DNA of 64,000 nt from Streptomyces sp. DT2A-34 (GTDB taxonomy: Bacteria; Actinomycetota; Actinomycetes; Streptomycetales; Streptomycetaceae). The position numbers and the translations under genes are program-made. Under the pieces are notes generated by a model. It ran no database searches, was not told the origin of the DNA, and saw nothing but the letters and a program-made list of their open reading frames with translations. Location: positions 8,908,001 through 8,972,000 of the forward strand of contig NZ_JASTWJ010000001.1 of assembly GCF_030499515.1 (NCBI RefSeq), read 5' to 3'. Shown piece after piece: positions 45,193-54,482 of the stretch (position 1 is its first letter; each line of letters starts with the position of its first letter).

Positions 45193-45232
45193 GCCGGACA
45201 TGAACCCCAGCTGACCCGCTCCACCCTCTGTA

Positions 45233-45266
45233 CGGATGGGCCCGCACGGCAGTGCGGGCCCATCCG
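45233..45266 (+). terminator. strong hairpin terminator
   Basis: Fifteen bases (45233-45247, CGGATGGGCCCGCAC) are followed by loop GGCA and their exact inverse (45252-45266). It starts 41 bases after the MazG-like paralogue stop. Confidence 0.85.
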
Positions 45267-45421
45267 CGTCATCCCCTACTTCGCGGACGCACACGTCCTG
45301 GTGGGGCGTATCCCGGCTCCCTGGTGGGAGATGAGTGGGAGACAAGTGGGAGATGATCATGGCGTGGTGCTGCAATCAGGCGCTAGGAAATGCTAGATAG
45401 CGCTACCTGTGCGGCCCTGGT

Positions 45422-45562
45422 TCAGCCCGCCGACTCCGCCGCGTGCGGGCTGAGGACACCCGCTGCCACCAGGGCGATGATGACGATGCCGAGGGCGATG
45501 CGGTACCAGACGAACGGCATGAAGCTCTTGGTCGAGATGAACTTCATGAACGAAACTATGTC
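45422..45562 (-). pseudogene. UppP (undecaprenyl-diphosphatase), C-terminal stub
   Basis: The last 45 or so codons of an uppP gene: VSFMKFISTKSFMPFVWYRI and ALGIVIIALVAAGVL form the final membrane helices. Upstream of about 45562 the sequence is unrelated. UppP recycles the lipid carrier of peptidoglycan; this piece is too short to act. Confidence 0.75.
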
Positions 45563-45669
45563 GACGTGTCCTGAGCGGCTTTGACCTGCTGGTTTCCACC
45601 ACTTTTCAAGATCGAATGGTAGAGCAGTGGGAGATGGCGCCTTCCAGTGCTCTCCCTCGCCGACCACGA

Positions 45670-45870
45670 ACGGCGCAGCCACCTGCTTTGCAGCGAATCG
45701 GCAATCTCCTGCTCCATGGCCAGGGCAACGTGCGAGTAGAGACCTTCCACGCCGGCGACCTCGCGGCCCCTGCGGGTCTCCACGGCGATGCGACTGTGTC
45801 GATCTTCATCCAGCCACTCCTTGCCGCCGTGACGAAGCAGGTACAGCCGCTTTCCGGCGTTTGTGGTCGC
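45670..45870 (-). pseudogene. phage-type integrase, C-terminal stub
   Basis: About 67 codons of the end of a tyrosine integrase: LRHGGKEWLDEDRHSRIAVE matches the HxxR region, EVAGVEGLYSHVALAMEQEI the tyrosine motif. The rest is missing. It is unlike the recombinases at 32-38 kb, so a different element once sat here, beside the UppP stub. Confidence 0.65.
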
Positions 45871-46272
45871 GGGGAACCGGCCCCTGACCCGCGGCCAAAA
45901 CTGTCCAACAAGGCACTGGCCGCAGTGCGTGCCCCGGTCGCTCACCAGCCTGGATGAGATTTTCGGCAAGGGCAGGATGCATGAGGCCGACTGGGACGAC
46001 AACGGTGCCCCGGATGAGCTGATCGGCACGTGAAGAGCTGTGCGGCGGTGACCTGCATGCCCTGGCGGTCGCCGGAGGCGCTCCAGCGGTCACCGCGCTC
46101 CAGCGGTCACCGCGCCCCAGCTGGCGCTGGCCGCGTTTCTGCGTCTGCCCGCCGGGTGATCCCGTACCGGGGCGCCGCTGCTGTGGCACTCGTGCCCGTA
46201 CGGGGCGGTGTAGCCGGTGGTCGGGTGCACGGTCGCCTCAGGTTGTCGGTGCCGTCGGCTAGCGTGCGAGGT
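45871..46272. other. intergenic stretch, no gene seen
   Basis: About 400 bases upstream of the AAA-nuclease gene without a convincing frame. The direct repeat GCGGTCACCGCGC/CTCCAGCGGTCACCG near 46075-46110 is the only structure seen. Confidence 0.35.
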
Positions 46273-47856
46273 ATGCGCTACTTCAATACGGCCGGGCCGT
46301 GCGTCCCCACGCGTCACTACATGGTGCCGGCCCAGGAGCGGCTGCCCAGGGCCCGCGGGTACATCGAGCAGGGCCAGTACTTCGTGGTGCACGCGCCGCG
46401 GCAGACCGGGAAGACGACGGTGCTGGCGGCGATGGCCCGGGAACTGACGGCCTCGGGCCGGTACGCGGCGCTGCACTTCTCGTGCGAGAGCGCGGAGGTG
46501 GCCGGGGAGGACTACGGCCAGGCCGAGCTGCTGGTGCTGGAGGCGATTCGGCGGTCCGCGGAGTCCGCTGGGCTTCCTGATGAGCTCGCGCCCCCCGCCT
46601 CCTGGCCCGACGCGGTGCCCGGGTCCCGGCTCACGCGGGGGCTGGCTGAGTGGGTGCGGAGCTGTCCGCGTCCGCTGGTGCTGTTCTTCGACGAGATCGA
46701 CGCGCTGCGGGGGGAGAGCCTGCGCAGTGTGCTGCGCCAGTTGCGCGATGGCTTCACCGTCAGCCGTGGCGGCTTCCCGCATGCGGTGGTGCTGTGCGGG
46801 CTGCGGGATGTGCGTGACTACAAGGCGGCCTCGGGCGGGGATCCGGGGCGCCTTGGTACGTCGAGTCCTTTCAACATCAAGGTGGCGTCGCTGCGGTTGG
46901 GCGACTTCACCGAGGCCGAGGTCGCCGAGCTGTACGGGCAGCACACCACGCAGACGGGCCAGGATTTCACGGTGGATGCGCTGGAGCGTGCCTTCAGCTT
47001 TACCCAGGGACAGCCGTGGCTGGTCAACGCGCTGGCCCGGGAGGTCGTCGAGGAGATGGGGGTGCCGTCGGACACGCCGATCACGGCCGAGCACATGGAG
47101 GAGGCGAAGGAGCGGCTGATCCTGGCGCGTGCGACGCATCTGGACTCGCTGGCCGCCAGGTTGGGCGAGGACCGGGTGCGGCGGGTGATCCAGCCGTTGA
47201 TCGCGGGCGAGCTGCTCCTGCCGACGGACACGTACGACGACGATCTGGCGTACGTGCGCGACCTGGGGCTGGTCGCTCCGGACGCGCCGGTGCGGGTGGC
47301 CAATCCGATCTACCAGGAGGTCATTGTCCGGGTCCTGGGAAACAACACGGAGGGCCAGGTCGTCGCCGCCCCGAGCAGCTTCCGGCTGCCGGACGGCCGG
47401 ATCGACATGGACAAGCTGCTGTGCTCCTTCGCCGAGTTCTGGCGGGAGAACGGCGAGATCCTGGCCACCGCCTCGACCTACCCGGAGGCCGCAGCACAGC
47501 TGGTGATGATGGCCTACCTGCACCGGATCGTGAACGGGGCGGGTTTCATCGACCGGGAGTACGGGGTCGGCCGGCGGCGCGTGGACCTGCTGATTCGCCA
47601 GCCGTACACCGCTGCCGACGGTTCGCGGGCGGTGCAGCGCGAGGCGCTGGAGCTGAAGGTGTGGCGCCAGGGCCGCACCGACCCCCTCGCCGAGGGGCTG
47701 GCACAGTTGGACGACTACCTGGACCGCATGGAGCTGTACACGGGCACCCTCGTCGTTTTCGACACCCGCCCGCAGGCAGCCCCGGTCCACGAGCGCACCG
47801 CCTTCTCGCAGCAGACCACGCCCTCCGGGCGCACCGTCACCCTGCTGCGCGCCTGA
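46273..47856 (+). CDS. AAA-type ATPase fused to a PD-(D/E)XK nuclease-like domain
   Basis: A 527-residue protein. Residues 36-300 are an AAA/Orc-like ATPase: Walker A APRQTGKTT (about 41-49), Walker B LVLFFDEID (D140-E141). A winged-helix-like part follows, then from about residue 430 a nuclease-like core (GFIDREYGVGRRRVDLLIR, EALELKVWRQG) with the D...ExK pattern. This is the layout of AAA-ATPase-like/DUF1703-type proteins, often suspected to be defence or selfish genes. The ATG at 46273 has a weak site; an upstream frame to 46030 is open. It stands alone. Confidence 0.82.
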   Translation: MRYFNTAGPCVPTRHYMVPAQERLPRARGYIEQGQYFVVHAPRQTGKTTVLAAMARELTASGRYAALHFSCESAEVAGEDYGQAELLVLEAIRRSAESAGLPDELAPPASWPDAVPGSRLTRGLAEWVRSCPRPLVLFFDEIDALRGESLRSVLRQLRDGFTVSRGGFPHAVVLCGLRDVRDYKAASGGDPGRLGTSSPFNIKVASLRLGDFTEAEVAELYGQHTTQTGQDFTVDALERAFSFTQGQPWLVNALAREVVEEMGVPSDTPITAEHMEEAKERLILARATHLDSLAARLGEDRVRRVIQPLIAGELLLPTDTYDDDLAYVRDLGLVAPDAPVRVANPIYQEVIVRVLGNNTEGQVVAAPSSFRLPDGRIDMDKLLCSFAEFWRENGEILATASTYPEAAAQLVMMAYLHRIVNGAGFIDREYGVGRRRVDLLIRQPYTAADGSRAVQREALELKVWRQGRTDPLAEGLAQLDDYLDRMELYTGTLVVFDTRPQAAPVHERTAFSQQTTPSGRTVTLLRA

Positions 47857-47977
47857 CGGCCGGGAGACCTCAGCCAGGAGCGCCCCCGGATCTTCCTCCC
47901 GTGGCCGTGTTCCCGGAGCAGCACGGGTTCGGTGCGGGAGCTGGAGGGGCTCGGCAGCCAGGAATCGGGGCAGTTCG

Positions 47978-48006
47978 GTGCTGACACGTCAGCACCGTGT
48001 CAGCAC
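47978..48006. promoter_or_regulatory. nested 29-base inverted repeat
   Basis: GTGCTGACACG (47978-47988) and CGTGTCAGCAC (47996-48006) are exact inverse copies. The base run between them, TCAGCAC, is itself an inverse copy of the first seven bases, so three half-sites are packed in 29 bases. It lies across the possible start of the next small gene and could be an autoregulatory operator. Confidence 0.55.
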
Positions 48007-48209
48007 ATGAAACCCTGGGGGCGGGCCGCGGCACGTTCTTCGACAAGCGCGCCGACGGCACCTTCGGTCCCGTGGAGGACATCAAGATCGATGTTCTGGT
48101 CACCCCCGAGCAGTGGGACGCCCTGGGCCGCATCGGCGCCCCAGGTAGCCTCGCCTCCGGTGCCCAGAAGGCCATGGCAGCCGGGGTCGCGTCTCTCGAC
48201 CAGCGATGA
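47997..48209 (+). CDS. small protein, unknown function
   Basis: A 70-residue frame starting at GTG 47997 inside the nested repeat. GPVEDIKIDVLVTPEQWDAL and a helical end (GAQKAMAAGVASLDQ) look like real protein. No family is recognised; it may be a fragment. Confidence 0.4.
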   Translation: MSAHETLGAGRGTFFDKRADGTFGPVEDIKIDVLVTPEQWDALGRIGAPGSLASGAQKAMAAGVASLDQR

Positions 48210-48518
48210 GGCGGCAGAGCGCCCGTTACCTCGTCCCCGGAACCACGGTCAGGCGTACGCCAACCCTCGTCAGTGTTCCGAACTGTCGTGCGGGGACGGT
48301 GGTGACGCGGGCCCTGGAGGTTGCTGCGGGGGCTCTTGATGCTGCGCTGCTCGAGTGAAACGGGTGGCGCGCTGTCACTCCAGACGGGGTACGCGCAGTG
48401 ACCGGCGGTCTTCGGGGCGCGTTGGGAAGGTTGCGTTGAAGACCGCATCCGGCCACTGCCTTACCTACTGACGAGTCAACAAGGTGAGGCGGCGCGCACG
48501 CTGTTGAGCTACATGGCC
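48210..48518. other. intergenic stretch, no gene seen
   Basis: About 300 bases between the small gene and the decayed minus-strand pair. No coherent reading frame was found. Confidence 0.35.
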
Positions 48519-49336
48519 TCACTGGAACTGCCTGGTGGCTTTGTCAGTGATCTCCTTGCCAAGGTGTACATCCCCGACGGCGACGGCCGTGATGCTGGAT
48601 CGCGGCGTCGCTGGGCGGGGCAATTCGCGGCATGCATTCCGACGGCCGGCAGGGGAGTGAGGCAGCTCCGGGGGCTCCGGCAGCGCCGGCCCGTGTCCCG
48701 GTCCCCGGGGACCCAAGCGCCCTCGGGCCAGGGCATCGGCATCCGTGCGCTGTGCGGCTGCGGTCTGGGGCGTCGGTTCGCGGCCGCTGTGGGTTGGGCG
48801 GGGTGCCTGCTCGGCACCGGCTGCCGCCTTGCGAGCCAGGCCTACCGGGCCTGTCAGGCTTGTCAGTCCTGCGCGGTGTGCGGCTGTCGCAGCGGCGACG
48901 GCGCCCCCGGTCTGGATGGCCAGTGCGGGGATCGGACGGAGGGCGACAGCGGCCGCAGCTGCAGTCTGTGAGTTGCTGGGGCGCTCGGCATGCGTCGCAG
49001 GGGCGGGACGGGAAACGGTCCGTGACGAACGCTGTGTGTCGTTCCTGGGCGAAGGGCCGGAGGTCTCCTCGGCCATCCACACCTGCTCGCCCCGGCCCAG
49101 GTCGTGGCTGTCGGCGAAGACGGCGACCTGCCACAAGGCGGCGGCCAGGTGCGGGCCATGGCCGCACTGAGCGGGTCGGTGCGTGTGACGGTTTTGCGCA
49201 GCGTGGTGGCGATCCGCTCCCACAGCAGTGCCTGGCCGGCATCCGCGGCGGTGGGGGTGTAGGCGTCGATGCGGTCACGGACGGGCGTGTGCCAGTCGGA
49301 CACACCGGGCTCCGGGACGAACTGCCAGTCCAGCAC
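48519..49336 (-). pseudogene. hypothetical protein with internal frameshift
   Basis: From the GTG at 49336 the frame reads DWQFVPEPGVSDWHTPVRDR and LLWERIATTLRKTVTRTDPL, then shifts near 49160 to LAAALWQVAVFADSHDLGRG and an Ala/Pro-rich tail ending at 48519. It starts 8 bases after the stop of the upstream winged-helix gene, so the two were an operon. The family is not recognised. Confidence 0.55.
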
Positions 49337-49343
49337 GGGTGGT

Positions 49344-49770
49344 TCACCCCCGCCCGGCCGGCGGGGCGGCTCGGTAGGCGCCGTGGTTCACACGGACCAG
49401 ACGGCCGCGCTTTTCCAGCCGGGACAAGCTGGAGTACACGCTGGCCACCGGCGCATCAAGGGCCTGGTGGACCTGCTCCGGGCTCCAGGTGCGGGCCGAA
49501 TCCTGGGCCAGCAGCAGCGCGATCCGCTCGGTCATCGCCGGCCGCGTCCGGCCCGTGTCCACAACCGGGCCGGTGACAGGTGCGTACGCGACCGGGCCGA
49601 CGGACAGCGAGCGCCAGCGCTCGACCGCGGCCCAGGACCGCCTGTCCGGCCGACAGCCGCTCGCGCACCGCGGCGAGGCGTTCTTCCGGGTCTTTTTCCT
49701 GATGGCGCAGGTCGTCGAGGACCTGGTCGGCGCCGGTGAGCAGGTGGTGGGCATCATCGAGTGCAGTCAC
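49344..49770 (-). pseudogene. winged-helix protein with internal frameshift
   Basis: MTALDDAHHLLTGADQVLDD starts at 49770 and is helical (coiled coil). Near 49630 the reading shifts to VERWRSLSVGPVAYAPV, followed by a winged helix (LLLAQDSARTWSPEQVHQAL, SVYSSLSRLEKRGRLVRV). Both parts look conserved, so a single frameshift has probably split a working regulator. Confidence 0.6.
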
Positions 49771-50519
49771 GAGCGGGAACCTGGCCCCTCAGCGAGGCGG
49801 TCATGCCCGGCCGGCCGGCAAACCCCCGGATCGGGCGAAGTCCGCCCACGGACCCGGAAGATGATCACTCATAGCGTGGAATCCTCCGCCGAGTGGCCCC
49901 TCATCGTCCCTGGTCACCGAAATACATCGGAACCCCCCGCCCGGCTACTTCTCCACTACTCCTTCGGGCACGGACTGCTCGACAGCCCTCACGAGTCGAC
50001 GCGCCGTGTCGCTACCGCCTCGAGCGCGGCGTGAGCCGTACCAGCGCCGTTTCCTGGAGGATCTTGCGGAAGAAGGAGTACCGGGCCTCGCGGAGGACCT
50101 CGACGCTCACCTGGTCGCTCGTCAGCCCCAGGCGGGCGAGGCCGGCTGAGCTGCACCCCGTTGCGCAACCTTCGCCCGGCGCCCACGGCGGATGATCGTG
50201 CGCTCGCCACACGGCCACGCGATCCCGTCAGGCAGTGCGGGGGCTTCCCCAAGGCCGGGTAGTTAGCGTTTTCGCAGGTCACGCAAGCGCGTTGAGGGCT
50301 CGGGGGCAAAGCGCAACGGAGCTCATCGGTACAGGCAGTCGACCAAGACAGCTTGTACCCGAGGAGGGGGGCTTCCCCGGGGAAGGCCCCCCATATGGGT
50401 GGCTACCGGCGGGCTCGTGGCCATCGGTCGGCCGGGCTTCTACGGCATCGCTACGGCGCCGTCTTCGGCGCTCCCTCGGCGCCTCGTTTGCTTCGGGCGA
50501 TTGCCGTATCTCGCGGCCA
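49771..50519. other. region of fragments
   Basis: No complete gene. Near 50012-50160 on the minus strand LGLTSDQVSVEVLREARYSF reads like a protein end of unknown family. A near-perfect hairpin (GGGGGGCTTCCCC at 50366-50378 against 50379-50392) lies next to the ISAzo13 remnant and may be a terminator. Confidence 0.4.
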
Positions 50520-50923
50520 CGGTGTCGCGGCCCGCCTTCCGCCCCTGGGCGGCGAGTTCGTCCGCCAGTCGGTGCAGTGACTTCGTCGTCCACGTCAGCG
50601 GCCCTATCGGGTCGCCCTGCGTGGTGTCCTCGACCAGCGCCAGCAGGGCCGGAAGCAGGCCCGTTCTTTGCCAGTGCCGGGCGGCCTGCTCCCGGCCGCC
50701 GCACCCGCCCGTCCGGAGCCCGGCCCGCATCGAGTTCGGCCAGGCCACGGCTGACGCAGCCCTTCGAGACGCCTGCGGCCCGCGCCACCGCAGCGATCCC
50801 ACCATGCCCGAGCTGCCGAGCCTCCGCCGCGTACAGCATCCGGCGCTGCCGCTCGTCCAGGTACGGCGTCACCGCCCCGAACTTCTCCTCCAACGAACCG
50901 ATCAACTCATCGAAGCGACCCAT
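50520..50923 (-). pseudogene. ISAzo13-family transposase, N-terminal remnant
   Basis: From ATG 50923 the protein starts FDELIGSLEEKFGAVTPYLD and includes a helix-turn-helix (GGIAAVARAAGVSKGCVSRG), typical of ISAzo13 transposases. Near 50690 it shifts frame to LLALVEDTTQGDPIGPLTWT and ends after ELAAQGRKAGRDTVAARYG. The catalytic domain is missing. Confidence 0.75.
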
Positions 50924-50960
50924 ACCGCATCTACGAGCCCAACTACCGCAAGAAGCCCAC

Positions 50961-51231
50961 TAATTCATCGACGGGCCCCCGCCTCTCCGCGGACGCCGCC
51001 GAGATCTTCCGCGACCTGAAGAACCCCAAGATGGCGCTGACCTGGAACAGGCAGGCCGCCGCCATTCGCCCGGCGCTTTCACCCGCTCCGTCGGCATGCG
51101 CCTCGCGATCGTCGCCACCGCCCACCTCCAAGCCCGCGACCTCGAACTCGGCAACCGCAGCGTCGACATCCTCACCCGCGTCCAGTCCAGCCCGGCCAAG
51201 GACTACGTGGCCGAATTCAACACAGCCCAGG
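50961..51231 (+). pseudogene. XRE/TPR-type regulator, C-terminal fragment
   Basis: SADAAEIFRDLKNPKMALTW in one frame and, after a shift near 51065, PGAFTRSVGMRLAIVATAHL and GNRSVDILTRVQSSPAKDYV in the next. These are the TPR helices at the end of common Streptomyces XRE-family regulators. The DNA-binding part is absent. Confidence 0.65.
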
Positions 51232-51378
51232 AGCGGGCCGCTCGGGTGCCGACTCGCTGGTGGCCTTTTCCTGCCGGACTCCCCGGATGATCGGTGCAGC
51301 GGCCGGGGTCCGACACCGGCCGCTGGTCGACGTGTGCGCACGGCAGCCGCCGAGTACACGAGTCTGCGCTGCATGGGG

Positions 51379-52899
51379 CTATGGCGCATTCGAGGCTGCT
51401 GGTAGCCGGGTGGTTGCCCAGGGGTAGGCCGCCCATCCCTGATCGAGGACCGGGTTGCGGTCGCTCTCGTGTCCGGTGAGGCATTCGTTGAGCGCCCACG
51501 TGGAGCGTTGGGGGTCGGTCGCTCGCTCCAGGAGCAGCGAGCTGGGCGTGGTGTCGGTCAAGGTCACCAGGCGTTCGATCTCCTGGGCCCGGACGACCGC
51601 GGTCGGGATATCGGCGGCGGGCAGGTCCACGTGGGGCAGGTTGGCGTTGGCGATGGGGAACGGCTCAAGGGTGACGATCAGAGCTTGACGCGGACGGTCG
51701 GCCGGAGCGCCGGCGAATGCCGGATTGGGCTGGTCGATCTGGGCCGAGGTGGCGTTGACCTGGCGGTAGGCGCGGGCCAGTTTGCTGTCGGTCTCCGCTA
51801 CTCCGCCTTCCAGGCCGAGCCGGGCGTTCTCGGTCGGCATCATCGACTTGACCTCCACGAGCAGCACCAGGTCATCGAAGACGACGATCCAGTCGACGCT
51901 GTGCACCTCGTTGCGCTTGACCCGGTACGTGATCTCTCCGACCACATCAGCATCCGGTATCAGGCGGAGCCGGCGGCCGACGTACTCCTCGAAGAGATAG
52001 CCGGTTTCCTCCAGGAAGGCGGGTCCGAAGTGATCGCGTCCCGTGTGGTGGATGCCGGCTGGGGTCGCCTTGCGCCAGACCAGCTGGGGTGAGGGGCACA
52101 GCAGGCCGGTCCCGAAGCCGGTGACCGCGGGCCGCCCGAGCAGCGGGTTGTACGTGAAGCGACGGAGCTGGGCTGCTTTGCTGCCGGCCACCTTCGCCAG
52201 GTTCTCCAAGGTCTGCTTCTCGGTTGTTTTGATGGAAGCCACGTCGGTGGCGAAGTGCCGTTCGATGACGCGCAGGACCGTCTCCCGGCTGACCACGCGG
52301 TTGAACTTCTCCCCGTCCGGGCTGTCGAAGATCGCGGGATCGAAACGCCCGGCGTTGAACAGCGCGCATCCCCAGAGCAGTTGCGCGGTGCCGACGTAGT
52401 CGGGCAGCGGGCAGCCGAACAACTCGGTGTCCCGGCCCGGGACCATGCAGCGGGGCTGTCGGCGTGCGGGGAACGGGGTGTGCAGGTAGAGCGCCGCGGT
52501 ACGGGCGAGACTGACGAACTCCGGGGCCTGCCATGCCATCTGCTCGCCGCCCAGACGCATCATGAAGTCCCGGAGGCGGACCGGGGGCTCGTCCGTACCG
52601 TGCAGGGTCGGTTCCTTCAGGCTGGAGTACTCCGCGAGGATCTCCAACAGATCGCGCTCGGAGGCTTCGGAGCGCTGGTGCTCGGTGCCGTAGGCCAGGC
52701 AGACGCGGGCCGCGTCTGCCAGAGCCCAGGGCGTGTACTTCAGAGAGGGGCTTTCCAGCCAGGACTGAGGCCGTTCGGGCGAGCCGTAGCGGGCCGCGGC
52801 TGCGGCGATCAGCGGCAGCAGCGAGCTGGGACGGTGGCGCCGGATGCGCTGGCGGTACTCGGCCTCCGTCACCAGCCGGTCGTACAGGTACGCAGCCAT
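51379..52899 (-). CDS. large protein with PD-(D/E)XK nuclease-like domain
   Basis: A 506-residue protein of unrecognised family. The N-terminal 300 residues are mostly helical, with repeated tryptophans and histidines (RYGSPERPQSWLESPSLKY). From about residue 300 there is a restriction-like core: FLEETGYLFEEYVGRRLRLI supplies a helix with the leading glutamates, VDWIVVFDDLVLLVEVKSMM the D...ExK pattern. The intact frame, amid fragments, suggests selection. It stands alone and could be a single-gene defence or repair nuclease; this is inference. Confidence 0.7.
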   Translation of the reverse strand: MAAYLYDRLVTEAEYRQRIRRHRPSSLLPLIAAAAARYGSPERPQSWLESPSLKYTPWALADAARVCLAYGTEHQRSEASERDLLEILAEYSSLKEPTLHGTDEPPVRLRDFMMRLGGEQMAWQAPEFVSLARTAALYLHTPFPARRQPRCMVPGRDTELFGCPLPDYVGTAQLLWGCALFNAGRFDPAIFDSPDGEKFNRVVSRETVLRVIERHFATDVASIKTTEKQTLENLAKVAGSKAAQLRRFTYNPLLGRPAVTGFGTGLLCPSPQLVWRKATPAGIHHTGRDHFGPAFLEETGYLFEEYVGRRLRLIPDADVVGEITYRVKRNEVHSVDWIVVFDDLVLLVEVKSMMPTENARLGLEGGVAETDSKLARAYRQVNATSAQIDQPNPAFAGAPADRPRQALIVTLEPFPIANANLPHVDLPAADIPTAVVRAQEIERLVTLTDTTPSSLLLERATDPQRSTWALNECLTGHESDRNPVLDQGWAAYPWATTRLPAASNAP

Positions 52900-53172
52900 C
52901 TCGCCATGATCCTCGTCCTGGCCATCTTGTTCGACAGATTTCTCCCGAGTAGGTCCTGCACGTGGCCATGCCGATGCCTGGGTGATCTACGTCGTCGACG
53001 GTCTGTCCGCTGAGGTGCCGGCACTCGCCGTCGCAGCCACGCGGGAACGGAATGGTGAGGCGCCGAAGCGGGGAGTTGTCCCTGGGGTGGTATGGCTGGA
53101 CGGTGGTCCCGGATCTGCTGTTCAGCGGTGCTGGTCCGCGGTGACGATGCGTGTTGGCGCGGAGGCGTGGTG

Positions 53173-54000
53173 TCAGGGCAGCCGGACGAGGTTCAGCCGG
53201 TAGTCCTCGACCCGGGGCAGCCGCTGGGCGGCGAGGCTGCTGAGCATGTCCTGGACAGGGGCCGGGAGTCCGTCGTACATCGGGGCGGGGAGGCTGCTGA
53301 ACGTGTGGGAGGCCAGTACTTCAACCCCCGGGCGCCACTCGGTGAGCTGTGCCGGATCGGCGCAGGCCCACTGCATCCGGGCGCTGACCTTGCCCAGTGC
53401 GTCGTGCTGGTCCTGGGTGTCGAAGTGGCCGGGGCCGGAGGTGTCGAGGGCCAGCAGTGAACCGGGGAAGCGGTCGGCGAGCAGGCCGATGACCTCGCGC
53501 ACGTCCGTCTCCTGGAGGTAGGGCAGGACGGCTTCGGCGGCGAAAAGGTATGGGCCGCCGGAGTGCGCGGCGACGGTGTCCGCCCACGCCTCGTCCGTCA
53601 CCGACGCGGCGATCATCGTGCGGCGTGGCATATCGGTGAGGAAAGTGCGGCGCAGCTCGATCACGTCGGGCAGGTCGAGGTCGAACCAGCGGGCCTGGCC
53701 GTTGTCGGTGCGTTCGTAGCGGGTGTTGAGGCCGGTGCCGATCTCCACCACGGTTCCGGTGGGATGCTCGGCGAGGAAGTCGGCCACCCAGCGGTCGAAC
53801 AGGCTGGTGCGCAGGACCGTGCCGAGCAGCATCGGGAGGTCGTCGAAGCGGGCGAAGTCGTAGTCGATCGCTGCGACGAGTTCCTCGGCGATGGGGTCGC
53901 GCAGGACCGCTTCCTTCTTGCGGTTTTCCACCGCCCGGCCGTACAGCGGGATGAGCAGGGTTTCCTGGATCGTGCCCAGGCGTACGTCGCGCTCGGTCAT
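53173..54000 (-). CDS. LCM-type SAM-dependent methyltransferase
   Basis: A 275-residue methyltransferase of the leucine carboxyl methyltransferase family, which in bacteria methylates small molecules such as polyketides. VVEIGTGLNTRYERTDNGQ is the SAM motif; WFDLDLPDVIELRR and FAAEAVLPYLQE are the family's next motifs. The ATG at 54000 follows GGAGG. It lies downstream of an ArsR-type zinc regulator on the same strand, with a Zur-like box in between, so expression may respond to zinc. Confidence 0.87.
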   Translation of the reverse strand: MTERDVRLGTIQETLLIPLYGRAVENRKKEAVLRDPIAEELVAAIDYDFARFDDLPMLLGTVLRTSLFDRWVADFLAEHPTGTVVEIGTGLNTRYERTDNGQARWFDLDLPDVIELRRTFLTDMPRRTMIAASVTDEAWADTVAAHSGGPYLFAAEAVLPYLQETDVREVIGLLADRFPGSLLALDTSGPGHFDTQDQHDALGKVSARMQWACADPAQLTEWRPGVEVLASHTFSSLPAPMYDGLPAPVQDMLSSLAAQRLPRVEDYRLNLVRLP

Positions 54001-54039
54001 GACTGCCTCCACAGTCCTCTGCGGGTGCGACGACGCTAT

Positions 54040-54056
54040 ATGAAAATGGGATTCAT
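54040..54056 (-). promoter_or_regulatory. Zur-like box upstream of the LCM methyltransferase
   Basis: On the minus strand ATGAATCCCATTTTCAT has ATGAA and TTCAT as inverse ends and one perfect half-site (ATTTTCAT) of the ATGAAAATSATTTTCAT pattern known for actinobacterial Zur. It is 40 bases upstream of the gene. Confidence 0.4.
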
Positions 54057-54096
54057 TATTAGGGGTCCGGCGCCGTCCTGCCGCGGCGGCGCCGGA

Positions 54097-54423
54097 CTAC
54101 TCCTGTGCGTGCCGGATGGCGTCCAGCACGATGTGGGCGATGTGTTCGTCGGTGAGGTGGTACCGGATCTCGCGGGCCTGGCGGCGGGTCGTCACGATGC
54201 GGGAGTTGCGCAGGACCCGCAGGTGCTGCGAGACCAGCGGCTGGCTCACCTCGAGGGTGGCGACCAGTTCGTGGACGTACTTTCCGCCCTCGGACAGCTC
54301 GCGCACGATACCGAGGCGGACCGGGGAGGCCAGTGCCTTCAGCAGGTCACTGGCGGCTTCCAGGGCGCGTAGAGGTTCGTCCGCCGGGGCTGTCGGGGAG
54401 GGAGGTGTCACCATCACATGCAT
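54097..54423 (-). CDS. ArsR/SmtB-family zinc-type regulator
   Basis: A 108-residue regulator with a winged helix (LVATLEVSQPLVSQHLRVLR). The last helix reads DEHIAHIVLDAIRHAQE, which fits D-x-H-x10-H-x2-E, the alpha-5 zinc site of SmtB/CzrA; zinc binding there releases the protein from DNA. The start may be 54423 or ATG 54414. It is followed by the LCM methyltransferase and has a Zur-like box 12 bases upstream. Confidence 0.9.
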   Translation of the reverse strand: MHVMVTPPSPTAPADEPLRALEAASDLLKALASPVRLGIVRELSEGGKYVHELVATLEVSQPLVSQHLRVLRNSRIVTTRRQAREIRYHLTDEHIAHIVLDAIRHAQE

Positions 54424-54434
54424 ACATTAGCAAG

Positions 54435-54449
54435 TGACAATGATTTCCG
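54435..54449. promoter_or_regulatory. Zur-like box between ArsR and His-rich genes
   Basis: TGACAATGATTTCCG (54435-54449) matches TGAAAATSATTTTCA at 12 of 15 positions. It lies just upstream of the ArsR start, and just after the His-rich gene stop. Confidence 0.4.
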
Positions 54450-54482
54450 GTCCGGGTTTGTGTCGCCGGACGCGGATCCGGG

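Noticed and set aside
46090..47790. A 566-codon minus-strand open frame.
   Set aside because: It is the reverse of the AAA-nuclease gene, which has clear Walker motifs.
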